Positions 21,230 through 34,770 are shown, counted from the stretch's first letter. The stretch: 64,000 bases of DNA from Sisyra terminalis (GCA_958496175.1 OY292280.1:8370001-8434000), one strand, 5' to 3'. Numbers and translations are program-made. Notes: a model not told the origin generated them from the sequence alone.

Positions 21230-24113
21230 TTATATTTTTAAAAATATATTTTATTTTATTCTAATAAATGATTATTTGTATTTTTTATAGTATGGGCTAG
21301 GAGTTTTTAAAGTTCTTAAATATAGTACGGATTTATACTTTTAATTAAATAATTTAAGTTTACATATTTTGTTTTGTTTAAACATATGTTATAATTATGT
21401 AGATTTGTTCTTAATAAAATATATAAAATGAAAACCAAATCAGCCTTTATTTAATAAATTATACCTACTTTCTAGCCAAGTATATTTTTAATTTTAAATA
21501 AAATTTAATTGAAACTATTTTTTTTTTTGGTTGATATATCTGTGCGAATTAAACCAAATATATAAAATTATTAATTTAATTTCGTTTATACTTGAATTAA
21601 GTATAGTTATGTTTGAAAGAAGTATCAAAAATTTTAATCAAGTTTATATATTGTTTGAAATAAATATGATGGTGATTTTGTACAAAAAAATCGAAGTTGA
21701 TTTAACATCACTAAATTTTCCACTCAACTGAATGTTTTTTGGCCCAAGAAACATTTTGAAATTTGTATAGCGCTTGATTTAAAGATCATGCGCATTTCGC
21801 CGTATCCAACCTCACAGCTGGTTTTAACCAAACGAAAAACGATTGAGATTAGTACGCTGTTTTTACGGTGTATTGGATATATTTTTTTTTATGTAACGAT
21901 AAATTTATATGTTCTTTTTCATTTGAAAAAAAAAAGGAAATTTTTGAAAAGTAAGAAAGTGATATTTTTGTAAGAATCTGTAAAATTTTGTGTACAGCTT
22001 ATGGTTACCCAAAGAATAGTAATCCCAAGTGATTCGGGAAGTGGTTCCCCAAGTGGTTCCCTGCTTTTTTTTTATTTTATAGCTTAGTTTGTTTCGCACC
22101 GATTACTTTCGTATTGGCATTACCTCCATTTGCTATGATTTGTGGCCAATATTTTCCACATTAAAATAAGTGCCACCCTCTGAACAAAGTGTTCCCGAAG
22201 AAAAAAAATGACATTTTCCTTTTCCAAATGGCTTTCGGGGAAATATTTTGTATCGTTTCCTACTAATAATAAATATTCTTCTATTTTATTGTTTGAGGAT
22301 GAGAAAAATGAGACCGGTTAACGATAATGGAACACTGAGGGGTAACTTTTCCGAAAATCAAAGCGAAAAATTTATCGCTGTTTTTCTTAAATAAAAAGCG
22401 GGAAAAATTGAGGCTAAACGAGCTGTTTAGTTCGGCCCCACTTGGTTCCATTTCATTTGTGCTCATTATAAAAGAAGAAGAAAAAAATGGAAAAAAAAGA
22501 ATAATTTAGCAAGTGGGTTTTATTTATGATATAATATGATGATGGGCTTTGTATTGTGAAGCAACAACAACATAAGGGATGAAAGTGGGTAGCCAAGTGG
22601 TGCGCGTGGGTGTGGGAGAGAGTAGTACATATTTCAATACCCCAAGGTTCCCATTCTACATTCCCGTTTGTATCACAACCCCCGGTCGAAATATATTTTA
22701 ACAGGAATATCGCGTTAACCACTTGTTGCACAATCTGTGTCCTAGCGCCCATTTATATTAAACAATTCATATGATATATTTAAGGGTTGTTTATATGTTA
22801 TTAATTTTTTTCCCGAATCACCGAAAAAAACAAAAATAGAACGAAAAAAAAACATACCGACTACTTCGAGAAAAGATTTTCACCCCTACACCGGAAAATG
22901 TTAAGGAAAGTTTTATGTATCGTTTTTTTTCCTTTAATTCAGGAAACATTTACATTTTCCTTGACAAAAGATTTTTTTTACTCGTCAAAGGATATATAAA
23001 ATTTCATTTTGAATGTTTCCGCTCTTAACGAACAGGAAATATAATAACACAATAAAAAAATAAGTCTAATTTAAACAAAATTTATTACTAATGTTTGATG
23101 TTTTCTTCAAAAAATTTGTACATTTTGAAGATCATTTTGATTGGTATGATACAATGTTATCTACTTTCTATACTCGTTGTAACATGGGAATAACCGAATA
23201 GAAAATAGTGTTACAATCCCAAAATTTAAATATATATGTGTATACATGGTCATTTGGCGTCCTGCTGTGTGCTCATCGAACCATAAAAATAAATAAAGGG
23301 AGAGCGGTCAAGCACAATGAATGTTAATCAAGACATTTCTTTGAGGATATTTGATTTAAGAAATAAAAGATCGATAAGAAAAATTAGAGTCGAAAGTTAT
23401 AAAAATAGAGAAATCAAGCAGATTTCGAATATAAAAGCCTAGTAAATCAGTTTTAAGTGAAACCGGGAGATAAACGATTGTTACAAATAAATAAATGTGT
23501 AGTGGAAATAAATAAACGGTTGTTAGTGTTGAATATCCTGAAGCACTAATCCAAACGAATCCATCAAATATAAATAAAATTCAAAGATTATAAAAGAGAA
23601 TGTACCAATGTTTGTATAAATTTAATTGTAATCAAATATCTAAAGAGAGGGCGCTGACTTTCTTTAACGAATTTTTCAATACCGATGAAGGTCAAACAAA
23701 TGCAGCAAAATTTATTACTTTTTTCATATTCCTACTATTTACTGTAAAATTCTGACACAATGAAGTTAATAGAGAGGGAGTAGAAAATCTCTGACCCCTT
23801 ATTTCCGAAAATTTAATGGTAGTTATTAATAGTTCTAGTAAATATATTTTAAGTGTATAACACCAAAAATTCGATTGTTTTTTTATTATTTATTGTTAAA
23901 AGTATCACCCTCTTTAAAAAAATGTACACCCTTCTTCCTCTTAATAACTCCCTGTATCAATTTTCTTTGTTAAGGAAAATCAAACCACAATCTTTCATTT
24001 GCCTAAGCATTGCTTTTTTTTTTGGTATGTTGAGAATTATTCAATACTGATTAAGGGGCGATATCGGTTGTTGAAAACCATTATCTGAGATTAATCGAGG
24101 ACTATATAAAACT
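21230..24113. other. AT-rich and unique non-coding DNA
   Basis: No gene recognised. 22000-22070 holds a short direct repeat (AAGTGGTTCCC). 22280-22760 is a less AT-rich unique island. 23205-23600 has some features of an LTR (starts near AGTGTTACAATCCC, contains TATAAAAG and several AATAAA words) but no paired repeat, so I do not call one. Confidence 0.4.
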
Positions 24114-24125
24114 TAGTGGTATGCT

Positions 24126-24576
24126 CAAAATAAGATTTTTTTTTATAAGTTATACTGTGTATACAATAAATAGAATATATTGCGGTCCAATTTATGTAGT
24201 ATAATTTAATATAATAATATATAAAAATCATACCATAAACATAAATTTGAATAGAAGTTCAAACAAAAATGTTCGTGACGTATTACCCAGATACGTATTT
24301 CGATTGCCAAGCAATCTTCCTCAGTGGTCATCAAGTAGTTTGGATCAGCCCGTAGTTTGAATCATCAGAAAGCAGTTACGGAGTGCTCCAAACTACTTGA
24401 TGACTACTGATGAAGATTGCTTGGCAATCGAAATACGTATCTGGGCAATACGTCACGAATATTTTTGTTTGAACTTCCGTTCAAATTTATGTTGGTGGTA
24501 TGATTTTTATATATTATTATATTAAATTATACTACATAAATTGGACTGCAATATATTTTAAATATTGTATACACAG
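24126..24576. mobile_element. Family A foldback with 12-bp target duplication
   Basis: Flanked by TAGTGGTATGCT at 24114-24125 and 24577-24588, an exact 12-bp duplication. The left tail begins CAAAATAAGATTTTTT but is shortened (the GCTGACTTTGAAC part is missing). The right end stops at ACACAG. The arms are close to identical with a centre of about 15 bp. The right-arm core is CTGATGA (24407-24413) instead of the commoner CTGAGGA. Confidence 0.9.
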
Positions 24577-24588
24577 TAGTGGTATGCT

Positions 24589-27280
24589 TTTTTGGGCTAC
24601 TCTTCGGTTACTATCGAAAAAATTACTCATCTCCTGATTGTTTATTCAATGTCCAAAATGGGAATCGCTATTTTTATGAAGAAACATATTTTGTATAATC
24701 CTCCACACTAATATTCTGGCTTATTGATTTTATAATGAAGGTAAAAGACATATAAGTGGTCTTGGGAATTTTTTTCTACCCTTTGCAGTCGAATAGTGGT
24801 GGATTACATTCTTGAAGAAAAATAATTTGTATTTGATGTTGTAGAGGGAAAACTGGAAGAACCCAAGAAAAGAAGAAGAAGGCGATTTGAGGTCCTGGAA
24901 TTATTGAAACGGACATCCCAATTTAAAGAACTTCATGATTAAAATTGAAAAAAAAAACTTTGAAAAATAGATAATGATAAAGTTCTTTGAATTGCTTGTT
25001 TAATTAAAATACCGTTGAATTGCTCTATGCTTATCATTGTCTAATTCGATTGCTTAACCAAATTGAACGTTGAATTTTAAATCAAAGCAATTCAACGTAC
25101 CTTATTAATATTTTTTTAAAAATTTTCCATGAGTTAGAAAAATTTTCCCCGAAATCAAGATTTTATGAGCAGCTAAAGTTATGTCTTGTACAAAACGTTA
25201 CAGTACCTATTCTGAAGCTGGAGGGCATTAAGGGGTTGAAATGATGTTACACGTGGTAAACCGTCTTCATTGAGAAAATACCCTTCCCTCCATTTTGGTT
25301 ATAGTCCAAAAAACGAGAGCAACAAGGGTGAAAATCAGGCGACATTTCATAGCAAAAATTTCCCACTTCCCGACCTGTGCATTTAAATATTTTCTTATAT
25401 AATTTTAATGGTTGTAAAGTGGGGCGGGGGCGAAGCAAGAACAACAATTAAACGTTTAAGTTGGCGTAAAAGCCAGCGATATGAAAGTCTATTTATTATC
25501 AGTGTTGTTCATAAAAGCTACTACAGCTTGTTAAGTAAATCTTCAACGAGATAACTCACCCTCCCACCAACACCCCCGTCGGCCTTACCTGAATAACCAC
25601 CCTTATCTCGTACACCTACTTGTATTCATCCCTTCATAAACGTTCGTTCCGTTTATCCGCAACATTGTGTGGTACCTCGTGGAAAAACGCGAAAATTCAC
25701 CCTCACATCTCATATAATTATTAACCCCTCTGTCACTAATTCAAAACAAAAATTACCCCCGGTTTCACGATCACTGTCATTCCCTGCCAGGCCACATTTA
25801 GATAAAGCAACCAACAGCAACACGTAGTCAAATGGTGGCCTATCGTTTCATCCCCCAAAGGCAACGTGAACAAATATAACACGAACAAACCTCAAAATTA
25901 CCTCAACATAAAAACAAACTTAATTTTAACTTCTTATTTTCATTTGCATCTTCAAAATCAAATCTTCCCTGATAAATAAAACATTTAACAATGTTAACTC
26001 ACAGAAAACATCCCCTAACACCAACAAAATTCACATTTTCAACAGATTTTTTTTCTGTCTAAAAACTACCATGATTTTTTTTATATTTTCTGCCTAATAG
26101 CGCAGATTCAGGCAATCACCTTCCCCTGGCAAGGTTCTTCAAAATGGAGTAGTCTATTCCAGCTGTTAGCCAGTATGGCGGAAAACTAGTTGATGTATGT
26201 AGTTCATTTTCGCAATAAATTTTGCTATTTTATTAACATCAATACTTACGATAAATTCCGTGGTTTTAAATCGTTAATATATATTTCAAAATATAAATGG
26301 TCATCTTATACAGGTGGTCACTTTATCTAAGGGACCAATATAACCGGCTTTGGTGTCAACTAGAGTAAAACAATTAAATTTTATTGATTAAAAAAAAAAG
26401 TTTAATTCAACTCACTTAATTTGTCCTAAATTCCTACCCTCGTCACACCAACCCTGTTAAAATTTCCGTGGCAGTAATTTTAATTTTGTTTGCTCTATTT
26501 TTTTGATTGTTTACAAACAGTTTAAACCAATTATTGTTGTTATTATTATTTCAAAAATAACATTTGTTAACTAGAAAGCATTAAAAAAAAAACGAATTTG
26601 ATTTGTTGAACAATGAAGAGTCGTGTTTTATATGAATAAAAAATTTAACACCCCCTCATTCATCCCCTGGAAATGTTGACCCCTGACGTAATTTCGGGTT
26701 CCGTCCTATAATTGTTATTGGTGACCGTGTCGTAGCATGAACGAAACATTCAACCCTTGAATTTATCAGTTAATCAATGTGTCATTATTTATTTAAAACA
26801 AATTGTTTGTTTTCACCTTTTGTTTCACAATAGTAAGGGTAGGAATACAATAATTCAAGGCTTTCATTTTCTTTCATATTGGTAACCTTACGAAACAATG
26901 TACTGCTTAATAATTTCTTCCGGTAATCGAAAATGGTAAATTTAAAAAAATTCTTACGTTAGCTTTGTGATCATACTATATATAGTTAATAAAGTCATTT
27001 ATAAAAGTTGAAGTAAAGTTGAAAACTATTTTTGATATTTGATCTCTGAATACGTATTTCGATTGCCAAGTACACATCATCAGTGAACACTAAATGGTTT
27101 TTAATCTTTGGTATACACTATGTGCCAAAATCCTATATATCTAAGCCGTGAGGGATAAATAGTAGAAAGAGTGATTCATTTTGAATACTCCTCATAGCCG
27201 CGTTAAGGAAGCTAAAAGAATATTATTTAAAAGAGAAAAATCTTTATTCCTTTAATAACTTTATTCCTGGAACAGTGGTA
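24589..27280. other. Unique non-coding DNA
   Basis: 25550-26770 is a less AT-rich unique island with CCC tracts and no coding signature. A short family A fragment on the minus strand (27049-27100) carries a CTGATGA-GAAA core. No gene is recognised. Confidence 0.45.
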
Positions 27281-27284
27281 AAAA

Positions 27285-27700
27285 ATGGTCAAGTCCTATG
27301 TGTTACCAATCGTCTTCTACAGAATGACAGATTAGATTTTTATCCAGAGACTGGAAGATAAGATTAGCGCATTTGAAATGTGGATATATCATTGAATCCT
27401 GAAGATAGCTTGGAGAGATCACATACGAAATGAAGAAGTACTAAGGACACCTAATACTATGAAAAATCTTATGATATCTATAAAGAAAGGAAAGCTACTA
27501 TACTTGGCCATGCATGCCAAAAAATATCACTTACTACTACTTATCATTCTGGATCGAATTAAAGAAAAAGAGTTCTGGGAAGAAGAAGCATTTTCTGGCC
27601 AGCCAACTTTCATGAGTGGTTCAGAAAAAGCCCTCGAAAATTCTTCCACGCTACTGTATCAAAAATCAAAAAAGCCATGATGATGGCAAATATTCAGTAG
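27285..27700 (+). pseudogene. Non-LTR retrotransposon, reverse transcriptase C-terminal remnant
   Basis: A decayed reading frame starts near 27285 (MVKSYVLPIVFYR), has in-frame stops at about 27333 and 27396, and continues through RLEDKISAFEMWIY, WRDHIRNEEVLR, IKKGKLLYLAMHAKKYHLL and LIILDRIKEKE. After a frameshift near 27580 it goes on in another frame as WPANFHEWF then SKIKKAMMMANIQ and a stop at 27700. The order (EAFEMW-Y-R-LKI, NEEVL, KLxYLGHxxR-KY-LL, ILxGKIxGKR, WLxNLRxWF, AMMIANLR) is the usual C-terminal end of many insect non-LTR retrotransposon reverse transcriptases. The copy is 5'-truncated and dead. Confidence 0.8.
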
Positions 27701-27889
27701 AAGGGGCACCAAAAGAAAAAGATGCCCTATATACTGGGTTTTATTAAAACCGGGAGTAATATCAGACCTCTTCTCCTTTACCGCTTAAGGAGTTTCTCCT
27801 TAGAGTTCCCCAGCGTTAAAAAAACTGTGTTGTGACTTGTGTCCAAAAAAAAACTTCCCCCCCCTGCTTTATTACTAGTTTTAATTGGT

Positions 27890-28690
27890 CAGGTTTCTAA
27901 ATTAAATGTCAGTAGACAGCCAATTGGATCTTATGGATATTTCCCAGTAAATGCTTAGATGGTTTGAGATACCTGGAATGACTTTGAGTTGCAACTGGGT
28001 AGAATGGTACGTAGGATTTAGTTTCCTCTTCTTTAGTTTCTATAATTGATTCAGGTATTTGTCCTTAGTTTTTTCCTCAGTATGTATCCTTAGAATTTGG
28101 AGATACATTTTCAATTTGCAGTGATCTGGACTGCTAAATACTATTCAGAAATCTTCTATTCTGGTCAATCAAAGCTTTTTGATCATATCCTTGGAGAATT
28201 TAACTCCTGAGTGGTAGTTCCCGGATTTTATTTGTTTTTTGGATCTATTCAGCCTTTTGTGTATGTATTGTGAACATTGGATCACCTATTGCTAGTTCTG
28301 GAGCCATAAATAGCATACTTGAGTCTATCATTGCAAACCCACTTTTCTCTGGGTTACCATTTATATCAGATTACCCTGGTACCTGAGGAAATTAAATTTA
28401 GATGGATGTCGTCAACTGGGGGAAAATGCTTGGCATTCCCAGATCGCTTTAATGGTACCTTGGCTATTTGAGAGGATTCTAATAGTTTTACTAAGAAATT
28501 TTCTTCTCGTGTTTCCCGATAAACATATAATGATGGCGAAGACTTCTGTTTGGAATATTGGGGGTATTTTCTCTAAATACACGATTATTTGTTTTCTGGG
28601 ATTTTCTCCCCATATTCCTGCGTCTACCAAATCAGTGAACGATCTATATTATATGAGCTTACTTCATTTTTTTCTTGCCAATTATTTCTT
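27890..28690 (-). pseudogene. Non-LTR retrotransposon RNase H and C-terminal remnant
   Basis: Read on the minus strand: FTDLVDAGIWGENP, then IFQTEVFAIIIC, then IRILSNSQGTIKAI, and, after a stop, VPG followed by INGNPEKS and MAPELAIGDP. Further on come EEETKSYV and LLGNIHKIQLAVY. This is the order of the RNase H domain (first Asp in TDG, Glu in FQAE, Asp in SDSQ, VPGH near the end) and the distal region of Jockey/R1/I-type elements. Here SDSQ has become SNSQ and VPGH is interrupted by a stop. Several stops make it a pseudogene. It is a different insertion from the reverse transcriptase remnant next to it, which runs the other way. Confidence 0.72.
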
Positions 28691-29518
28691 CAACTTCTTA
28701 TGATCCCCAAAGGGATTTTCAAACTAAATTTGATTTTCCTGTAATTTTGTATCACCCAGAAGATCAGATGATCCATAACAACTAAGTATATATTTCTTAA
28801 TTTTTAATAAAATTATTATTTTCAATATATTCAATAACCAATGAACTATTTTTAAATTTTTGATTACAAGTTCATATGAAACACCCCTTTATTGTCAAAC
28901 ACCCCTTCTTACACATTCTCTTATATTGTCTCAAAAGATCAATATTTATTTCCTAAAATAAAAAAAAAACAAAGATTTTGCGTGGAAACCAATCTTAAGT
29001 GTATAGGGTTTAGATATTTATTGAACAATATTTACAACCCCACATTTACTTTTATTGAGAAATATTGTCACAAAAATGTTTTTCTTTGTTGTACAATTTC
29101 TATTGAATTTCACCCTGTCGCTTAACCTGTATATATTGTACCAATAAAATAATTTAAAAAAAAGGGATTCTAATTCATCCAAGCATCAGATAATACAAAA
29201 AATAAGGGGTAATATTTTAGTATTTATCTGCTAAAATATTCATTGGTTGTAGGGTTCAAAAAACCACCGTAAACCGTCACAGGTTTCCAAGTAGCTACTT
29301 CAAGCTTTAGTCCATGAATCGACTCTGGGATACCTATAATTATTTTATACCTTATAGTTATTAGATCATTCATATTTTTATAACCATTATTTTGTTTTGA
29401 TCTTCCTAAAATTTAGACTGGTACACGAAAAAATTGTCTTTAACTATTTCTATCGTCGGGTTCTTTGGATTTGTGTTTTAAGACAACAATGTATTTTATT
29501 CACACGATTGTTTGTTTT
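28691..29518. other. AT-rich non-coding DNA
   Basis: No gene or clear repeat. It ends at the MITE. Confidence 0.45.
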
Positions 29519-29523
29519 TTAAA

Positions 29524-29706
29524 GCAGACCATTCACGCTTCGACTTGAAGTCCAACTAGTCGAACTACTAGTTGGATCGCATTAATGACCGGATTAGTCC
29601 GACTATACATTAAACTTCCAACATCACCATTCACGGTCCGACTTTAGATCCAGCTTCGAAAGTCGGATCACAAGTTGGACTGCAAGTCGGAGCGTGAATG
29701 ACCTGC
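29524..29706. mobile_element. MITE with 35-bp terminal inverted repeats
   Basis: Termini GCAGACCATTCACGCTTCGA and its imperfect complement ending GAGCGTGAATGACCTGC pair for about 35 bp. The flanks are TTAAA on both sides (29519-29523 and 29707-29711). Length is 183 bp with no coding capacity. The termini suggest a cut-and-paste DNA transposon derivative. With the duplication length ambiguous (TTAAA, or TAA within it) I do not assign a superfamily. Confidence 0.75.
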
Positions 29707-29721
29707 TTAAAACTATCACAC

Positions 29722-30090
29722 TTCAAATTTGATTTTTTCGCTCACTTTGATTAGTTATACCGTTTATACAATACATAAAATATATTGCGGTCTTATTTAC
29801 GAAATATAATTTGTAAAAGTATACTATAAACACAAATTTGAACAAAAGTTCTGAATAATGAACTTAGAAGATGAATTACTTACATACGTATTTTGATTGC
29901 CAGGTAATCTGTGATGAGTCATCATATAGCAGTTCCGAAGTGATCCAATATTACTTGGTGATCATGGAGGAAAATTGCTTGGCAATCAAAATACCTACTA
30001 GGGTAAAACGTCAAAAACACATTCGTTTGAACTTTAAATTGTTTATAGTTTACTTTTATAAATTTTGTTACATAAAACGAGCAAGTTTCC
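29722..30090. mobile_element. Old, diverged family A foldback
   Basis: The left tail and arm start are readable (GATTTTTTCGCTCACTTTGA, then TTATACAATACATAAAATAT). The right arm holds the core as GGAGGAAAATTGCTTGGCAA then TCAAAATACC. Arms are shortened and diverged. It lies 15 bp from the MITE. Confidence 0.6.
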
Positions 30091-30099
30091 TTCATACTT

Positions 30100-32540
30100 A
30101 TTCTCTTTTGTCCTTAAAAGATGAACTTTATGCGGTCAATATACTGAGTCAATATTGGTATTGACCGTGCACGGTTGGTCAATTTAGCAGAACATTGATA
30201 GTATTATTTTTATATTTTTATTTACCGAACAAATTAATGTAATTCCATGAAATATTATCCAATTGGTGATGGTTGAATTTTAAAGTTAATGTTTTGCATT
30301 TTGTTATTTTTAATTTGCTTAGGTTTTTGTTTTGTTTTATACAATATTTGTTGATCAGTATTATGAAATTGTGTATTGATATTAAATAGGGCATTTTATT
30401 AATATTTGTCTTTGTTACACTTGCCTGGATGGCTAGCTATGCATCATTGTCTGACATTTGCAATCAACATATGCTATATTTCTATTTCTGCAAATAAAGC
30501 TCTACGTTCTGTTTATAGTTGTTTACAGACTCAAACTACTCTCTCCCCCTCGCTATATTGAGTACTGCAACCCCCATGTTTGTACATACATTTCTAGTTG
30601 GGTAGAATTCATATATTGAGGTATCGATACTGGGAAAATTATTTAAGGTGAACTGTGAAAAAATTTCGAATTTCATCCCCTAAATATGGGGAAATTAAAT
30701 TTAATGTTATCTCCAAGTTGGTTGTATAATATGTTGGGCTCAAGCTATGGACATTACCGTAGTCCCCTGTCGTCCACCCTCTGAAGACCTCGAATCTCAT
30801 TTCCAACCCTTCACCACCCGTCTTTATGTTGTAAACATAATAGTAACAACAAACATGTTTTGTTGGATCGTGATGGGGAGGGTTGTTATTGTTTTGAATA
30901 CCATTTTTTTATATTAAAAATAAGGGTTGTTTTTTTTTCGGGGGCTCTTGGATACTGATTAATTTTGTCATTGTTTCTAATTAAAGTAAATAAGTTAACC
31001 GGGTCGAAGATATTTAGTCTGATGGTTGATTGGGTAGGGGATGGGGTTGTAAACAAGCGTCGTTATCGTCATAGCATCGCCTTCGTCAGCACAGCTAAAC
31101 ATTGAATTATAATATAAACATCCCTCGATCATACGATCCCCCAGTCCTCAATATTATTCCCCGATTCAACCTCACCCCATTTGTTTATACTTGTTGTTTA
31201 TGTATAGACGTAGGAGAACCTACACGGGGTTGAAGTCGTAGTGGGAGATTGTAGGTTTAGTTTATCGATATAAGGGTGTATATTTCATTCAATACCAATT
31301 GTCCAGTAAAGATAGACGTGGTTGTTTTAAAAAAAAAAATATAAAAAAACTACCCTTATTCCTGGAATTCCGATAAGACTGGAAAATCTGTCTGGAACAG
31401 AGTTTCGGGACAAATGAAACAAATTAGTGTTGCTTGGGGAGGTTTTGTGATCTGATTGGGTCCCGTATAAGGGTTGCTTTTTTTTTGGGGCCAAATTTTG
31501 ATCTTTGGATGAATAATTTCCCGAGTAGACGAAGTTGTTTCGGTTTATTGTCGTTTTACATCACTGGTGTTTGTTTTGTGTGTGATTTTGAAAATGTATA
31601 TGTGTGAATAAGTAAACATGGAACGTCTTACACAAATTTCCCGCGTTTGTATGTGTGGTATATATTTATGCGTTTGTGTTGGTACGATTGGAATATCGGA
31701 CTCATATGTTAAGTAAAACAGCGAACTTAAGTCGTCAGTTTCAAAGAGAATCATTTACTTTACGGATCTCTCGACTAAATTTATGAGGTTTCTCCATTTC
31801 TTTTTGTTCATGTATCGGAATATTTTCACTAGTTTGTGTTTGTGGGTGAATTTTTGATAAATTTGCGTTAAAATCGTCTAATTATTAATTTGAAATCGTC
31901 AGATTTCCCGCGCTTTTCATTCTGTTAAACAAATGACGCACAACAATTGCGTGCAACGATGCGCACTAGTCGCTACTCCATTGTTGACGCAAAACTAACA
32001 ATCATTTGTTCAGTTACAAAGTGTCAAGGTTTTAGTGGCTTTGTGGATGTTTGATGGTAAGTTTCTCAAAACAAAATAATCCGCATAAAAAACAAAGCCG
32101 TGTCCATCTTTCAAAACAATTGAACCAAAACAAAATCGCTCGATTACAAAAAGCTGTAACCATAACCTAAAGCTTTCACATTTGGCGGGATTATTTGAAG
32201 TTGGAATTGTCGTGTAATTGGAAATTGATATGCTGATATAAGTGCACATTTTAATGCTCCGATATCATAAATGGTGCATTTGTTATCTGAAACGATTTAT
32301 TAAGGTCTAATTTTCATAAAAACAAAATGAATACGATTCTTGTAATTTGCAATCTCTTATTATATTATAAACAAAATGCAGCTGCAATATTTATGACGCA
32401 TCCGCCGATTTATTATTTTTATTATTATTTCTTTCTTTTTGATAAGCTTTTGTGCAAAAAATGTTTGTTTGACACATTTTTCACTAGTTAAATCATTTCC
32501 GTCCAATGGAAAACAATACGCTGAAAATAGATTTTTATTA
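30100..32540. other. Unique non-coding island
   Basis: 30680-32300 is less AT-rich unique DNA with CpG-containing stretches (31060-31090, 31930-31990) but no frame with domain or codon signature. It is possibly conserved non-coding DNA. Nothing is assignable. Confidence 0.4.
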
Positions 32541-34560
32541 GGTATATAGATGTCATTAGCCTCAGGTGTTCGGAAAGAAAATCAAATCAATTATTTTTGC
32601 TAACTCGAATAATCCAAGGGTGAAAAATTTCATGATTTAAAAAAAAAACAATTCCAAACTGTTCCGTGGAAGAAAAATATTCAGGTACCACGAATATTCG
32701 GCTACTATTCGGCAACTATTCGGCCTATTCGGCCAAATCGGCTACTATTCTTAATATTCAGTGTTCGGCCGAATACAATAAAACCAATTTTCAAATCATT
32801 TAAAAAAAAATACATTTAACTGAAAAATGTAAAATTCCGATTTTGGGGATAATTAAGGGGACCGAGAAGTAATGTGGTTTTGTTTTTATTGTTCATAGAT
32901 ATCATTAGCCTCAGGTGTTCGGAAAGAAAATCCAATAATCGAATAATCCAAGGGTGAAAAATTTCATGATTTAAAAAAGACAATTCAAAACTTTTCCGTG
33001 GAAGAAAATTATTCAGGTACCACGCATATTCGGCTACTATTCGGCAAATATTCGGCCTATTCGGCCAAATCGGCTACTATTCTTAATATTCGGTATTCGG
33101 CCGAATACAATAAAACCCAATTCCAAATCATTTAAAAAGAATCACATTTTACTGAAAAATGTAAAATTCCGGTTTAGGGGATCATTAAGGGGACCCAGAA
33201 GTAATATGGTTTTCTTTTTATTGTGCATAGATATCATTAGCCTCAGGTGTTCGGAAAGAAAATCCAATAATCGAATAATCCAAGGGTGAAATATTTCATG
33301 ATTTAAAAAAAAAACAATTTCAAACTGTTCCGTGGAAGAAAAATATTCAGGTACCATGAATATTCGGCTACTATTCGGCAATTATTCGGCCAATTCGGCC
33401 AAATCGGCTACTATTCTTAATATTCAGTGTTCGGCCGAATACAATAAAACCAATTTTCAAATCATTTAAAAAAAAATACATTTAACTGAAAAATGTAAAA
33501 TTCCGATTTTGGAGATCATTAAGGGGATCGAGAAGTAATGTGGTTTTCTTTTTATTGTGCATAAATGTCATTAGCCTCAGGTGTCCGAAAAGAAAATCTA
33601 ATATTTTGGACTGAATCCAAAAGTGAAATTTTAATGATATAAAAAAAAACTCCTAAATTGTTCTGGAATAGGAAACAATTGAGATGCCACAACTATTTGG
33701 CCTATTCGGCTATCTTTTTTTAGTATTCGGTATTCGGATGAATATGGTATAATATTCGGCCGATTCACAATTATCAAATCATTCAAAAAAAAAAAAGATT
33801 AAAACTCATTTTACTCAAAAATGTATTTAGGGGACCGGAAAATAATATCGTTTTGCATTTATTGTGCAGAGATGTCATTAGACTTAGATTTTTCGTAAGG
33901 AAATCAAATTTTTTGACAGACTCGAATAATTCAAGGGACAAATAATAAATGACTTAAAAAACTACCAAATTGTTCGGGAATAGGAAAAAGTAGAGATGTC
34001 TCATATATTCGGCTACTATTCGGCCTATTCGGCTACGTTATTTAACACTCAGTATTCGGCCGAATGTGGTACATCTACTATTCGGCCAAATACCGAAATA
34101 TCAAATGATAAAAACAACTGATTACACTTAAAAATTTGATAAGGCTTAATAAATGCTATTTTCTTTTTGTTGTGCAAATATGTAATTTGCTTTAGATTTG
34201 AAAATCTTATATTTTGGGCTGAATCGAATAATCCAAGGGTGAAATACTAAATAATTTTAAAAATACTACCAAATTGTTCTAGAAAAGGAAAAAGTAGGCA
34301 TGCTACGAATATTCGGCTACGTTTTTAAATATTCAGTATTCGGCCAAATACCGAAACCAAATCATCAAAAAAAAAAACACTTTTTACTCAAAAATTTATT
34401 AAGGGGACCGGAAAGTAATGCCGTTTTATTAATACAAATTTTTAAAATATGCTTTATTTTCGAATCTATAATAAAATCACTAAATATTCCACGAATAGTG
34501 TTTTCCCGAATAATGAATATTCGGCGAGCCTTTTGGCCGAATCGCCGAATATTCGGCAGC
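32540..34560. repeat. Satellite-like array with ATTCGGC words, about 6.5 units
   Basis: The unit marker ATGTCATTAGCCTC (or variants) lies at 32550, 32899, 33231, 33565, 33872 and 34180, so the period shrinks from about 349 to 307 bp. Each unit has a cluster of TATTCGGC words and a palindromic TTCGGCCGAATA. The first three units are very similar and later units diverge steadily toward the right, as expected at the decaying edge of an array. There is no coding potential. Confidence 0.88.
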
Positions 34561-34770
34561 ACTTAGTACATTTCGCGATTAAGATGTTGAAAATGTGATT
34601 TTTTGATATTTTGCGTAGTAATCAATGGCTTTTTACTTATGTAGAATAAAAATGTGCGTACTAGATATCAAAAGGATGAGGGCATTGACGAAGATTATAT
34701 AATTGATTTAAATTTAATTAAAATTTTTGTACCTTAACTCTATGATTAGGACACATCAATACTTTCCGGT

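Noticed and set aside
23205..23600. Possible solo LTR (AGTGTTACAATCCC start, TATAAAAG, several AATAAA words)
   Set aside because: No second copy, no target duplication, no primer-binding site, and the TATA-to-initiator distance is wrong; AT-rich DNA gives such words by chance.
30680..32300. A conserved microRNA in the unique island
   Set aside because: I compared by memory with common insect microRNA seeds and saw no match or convincing hairpin.
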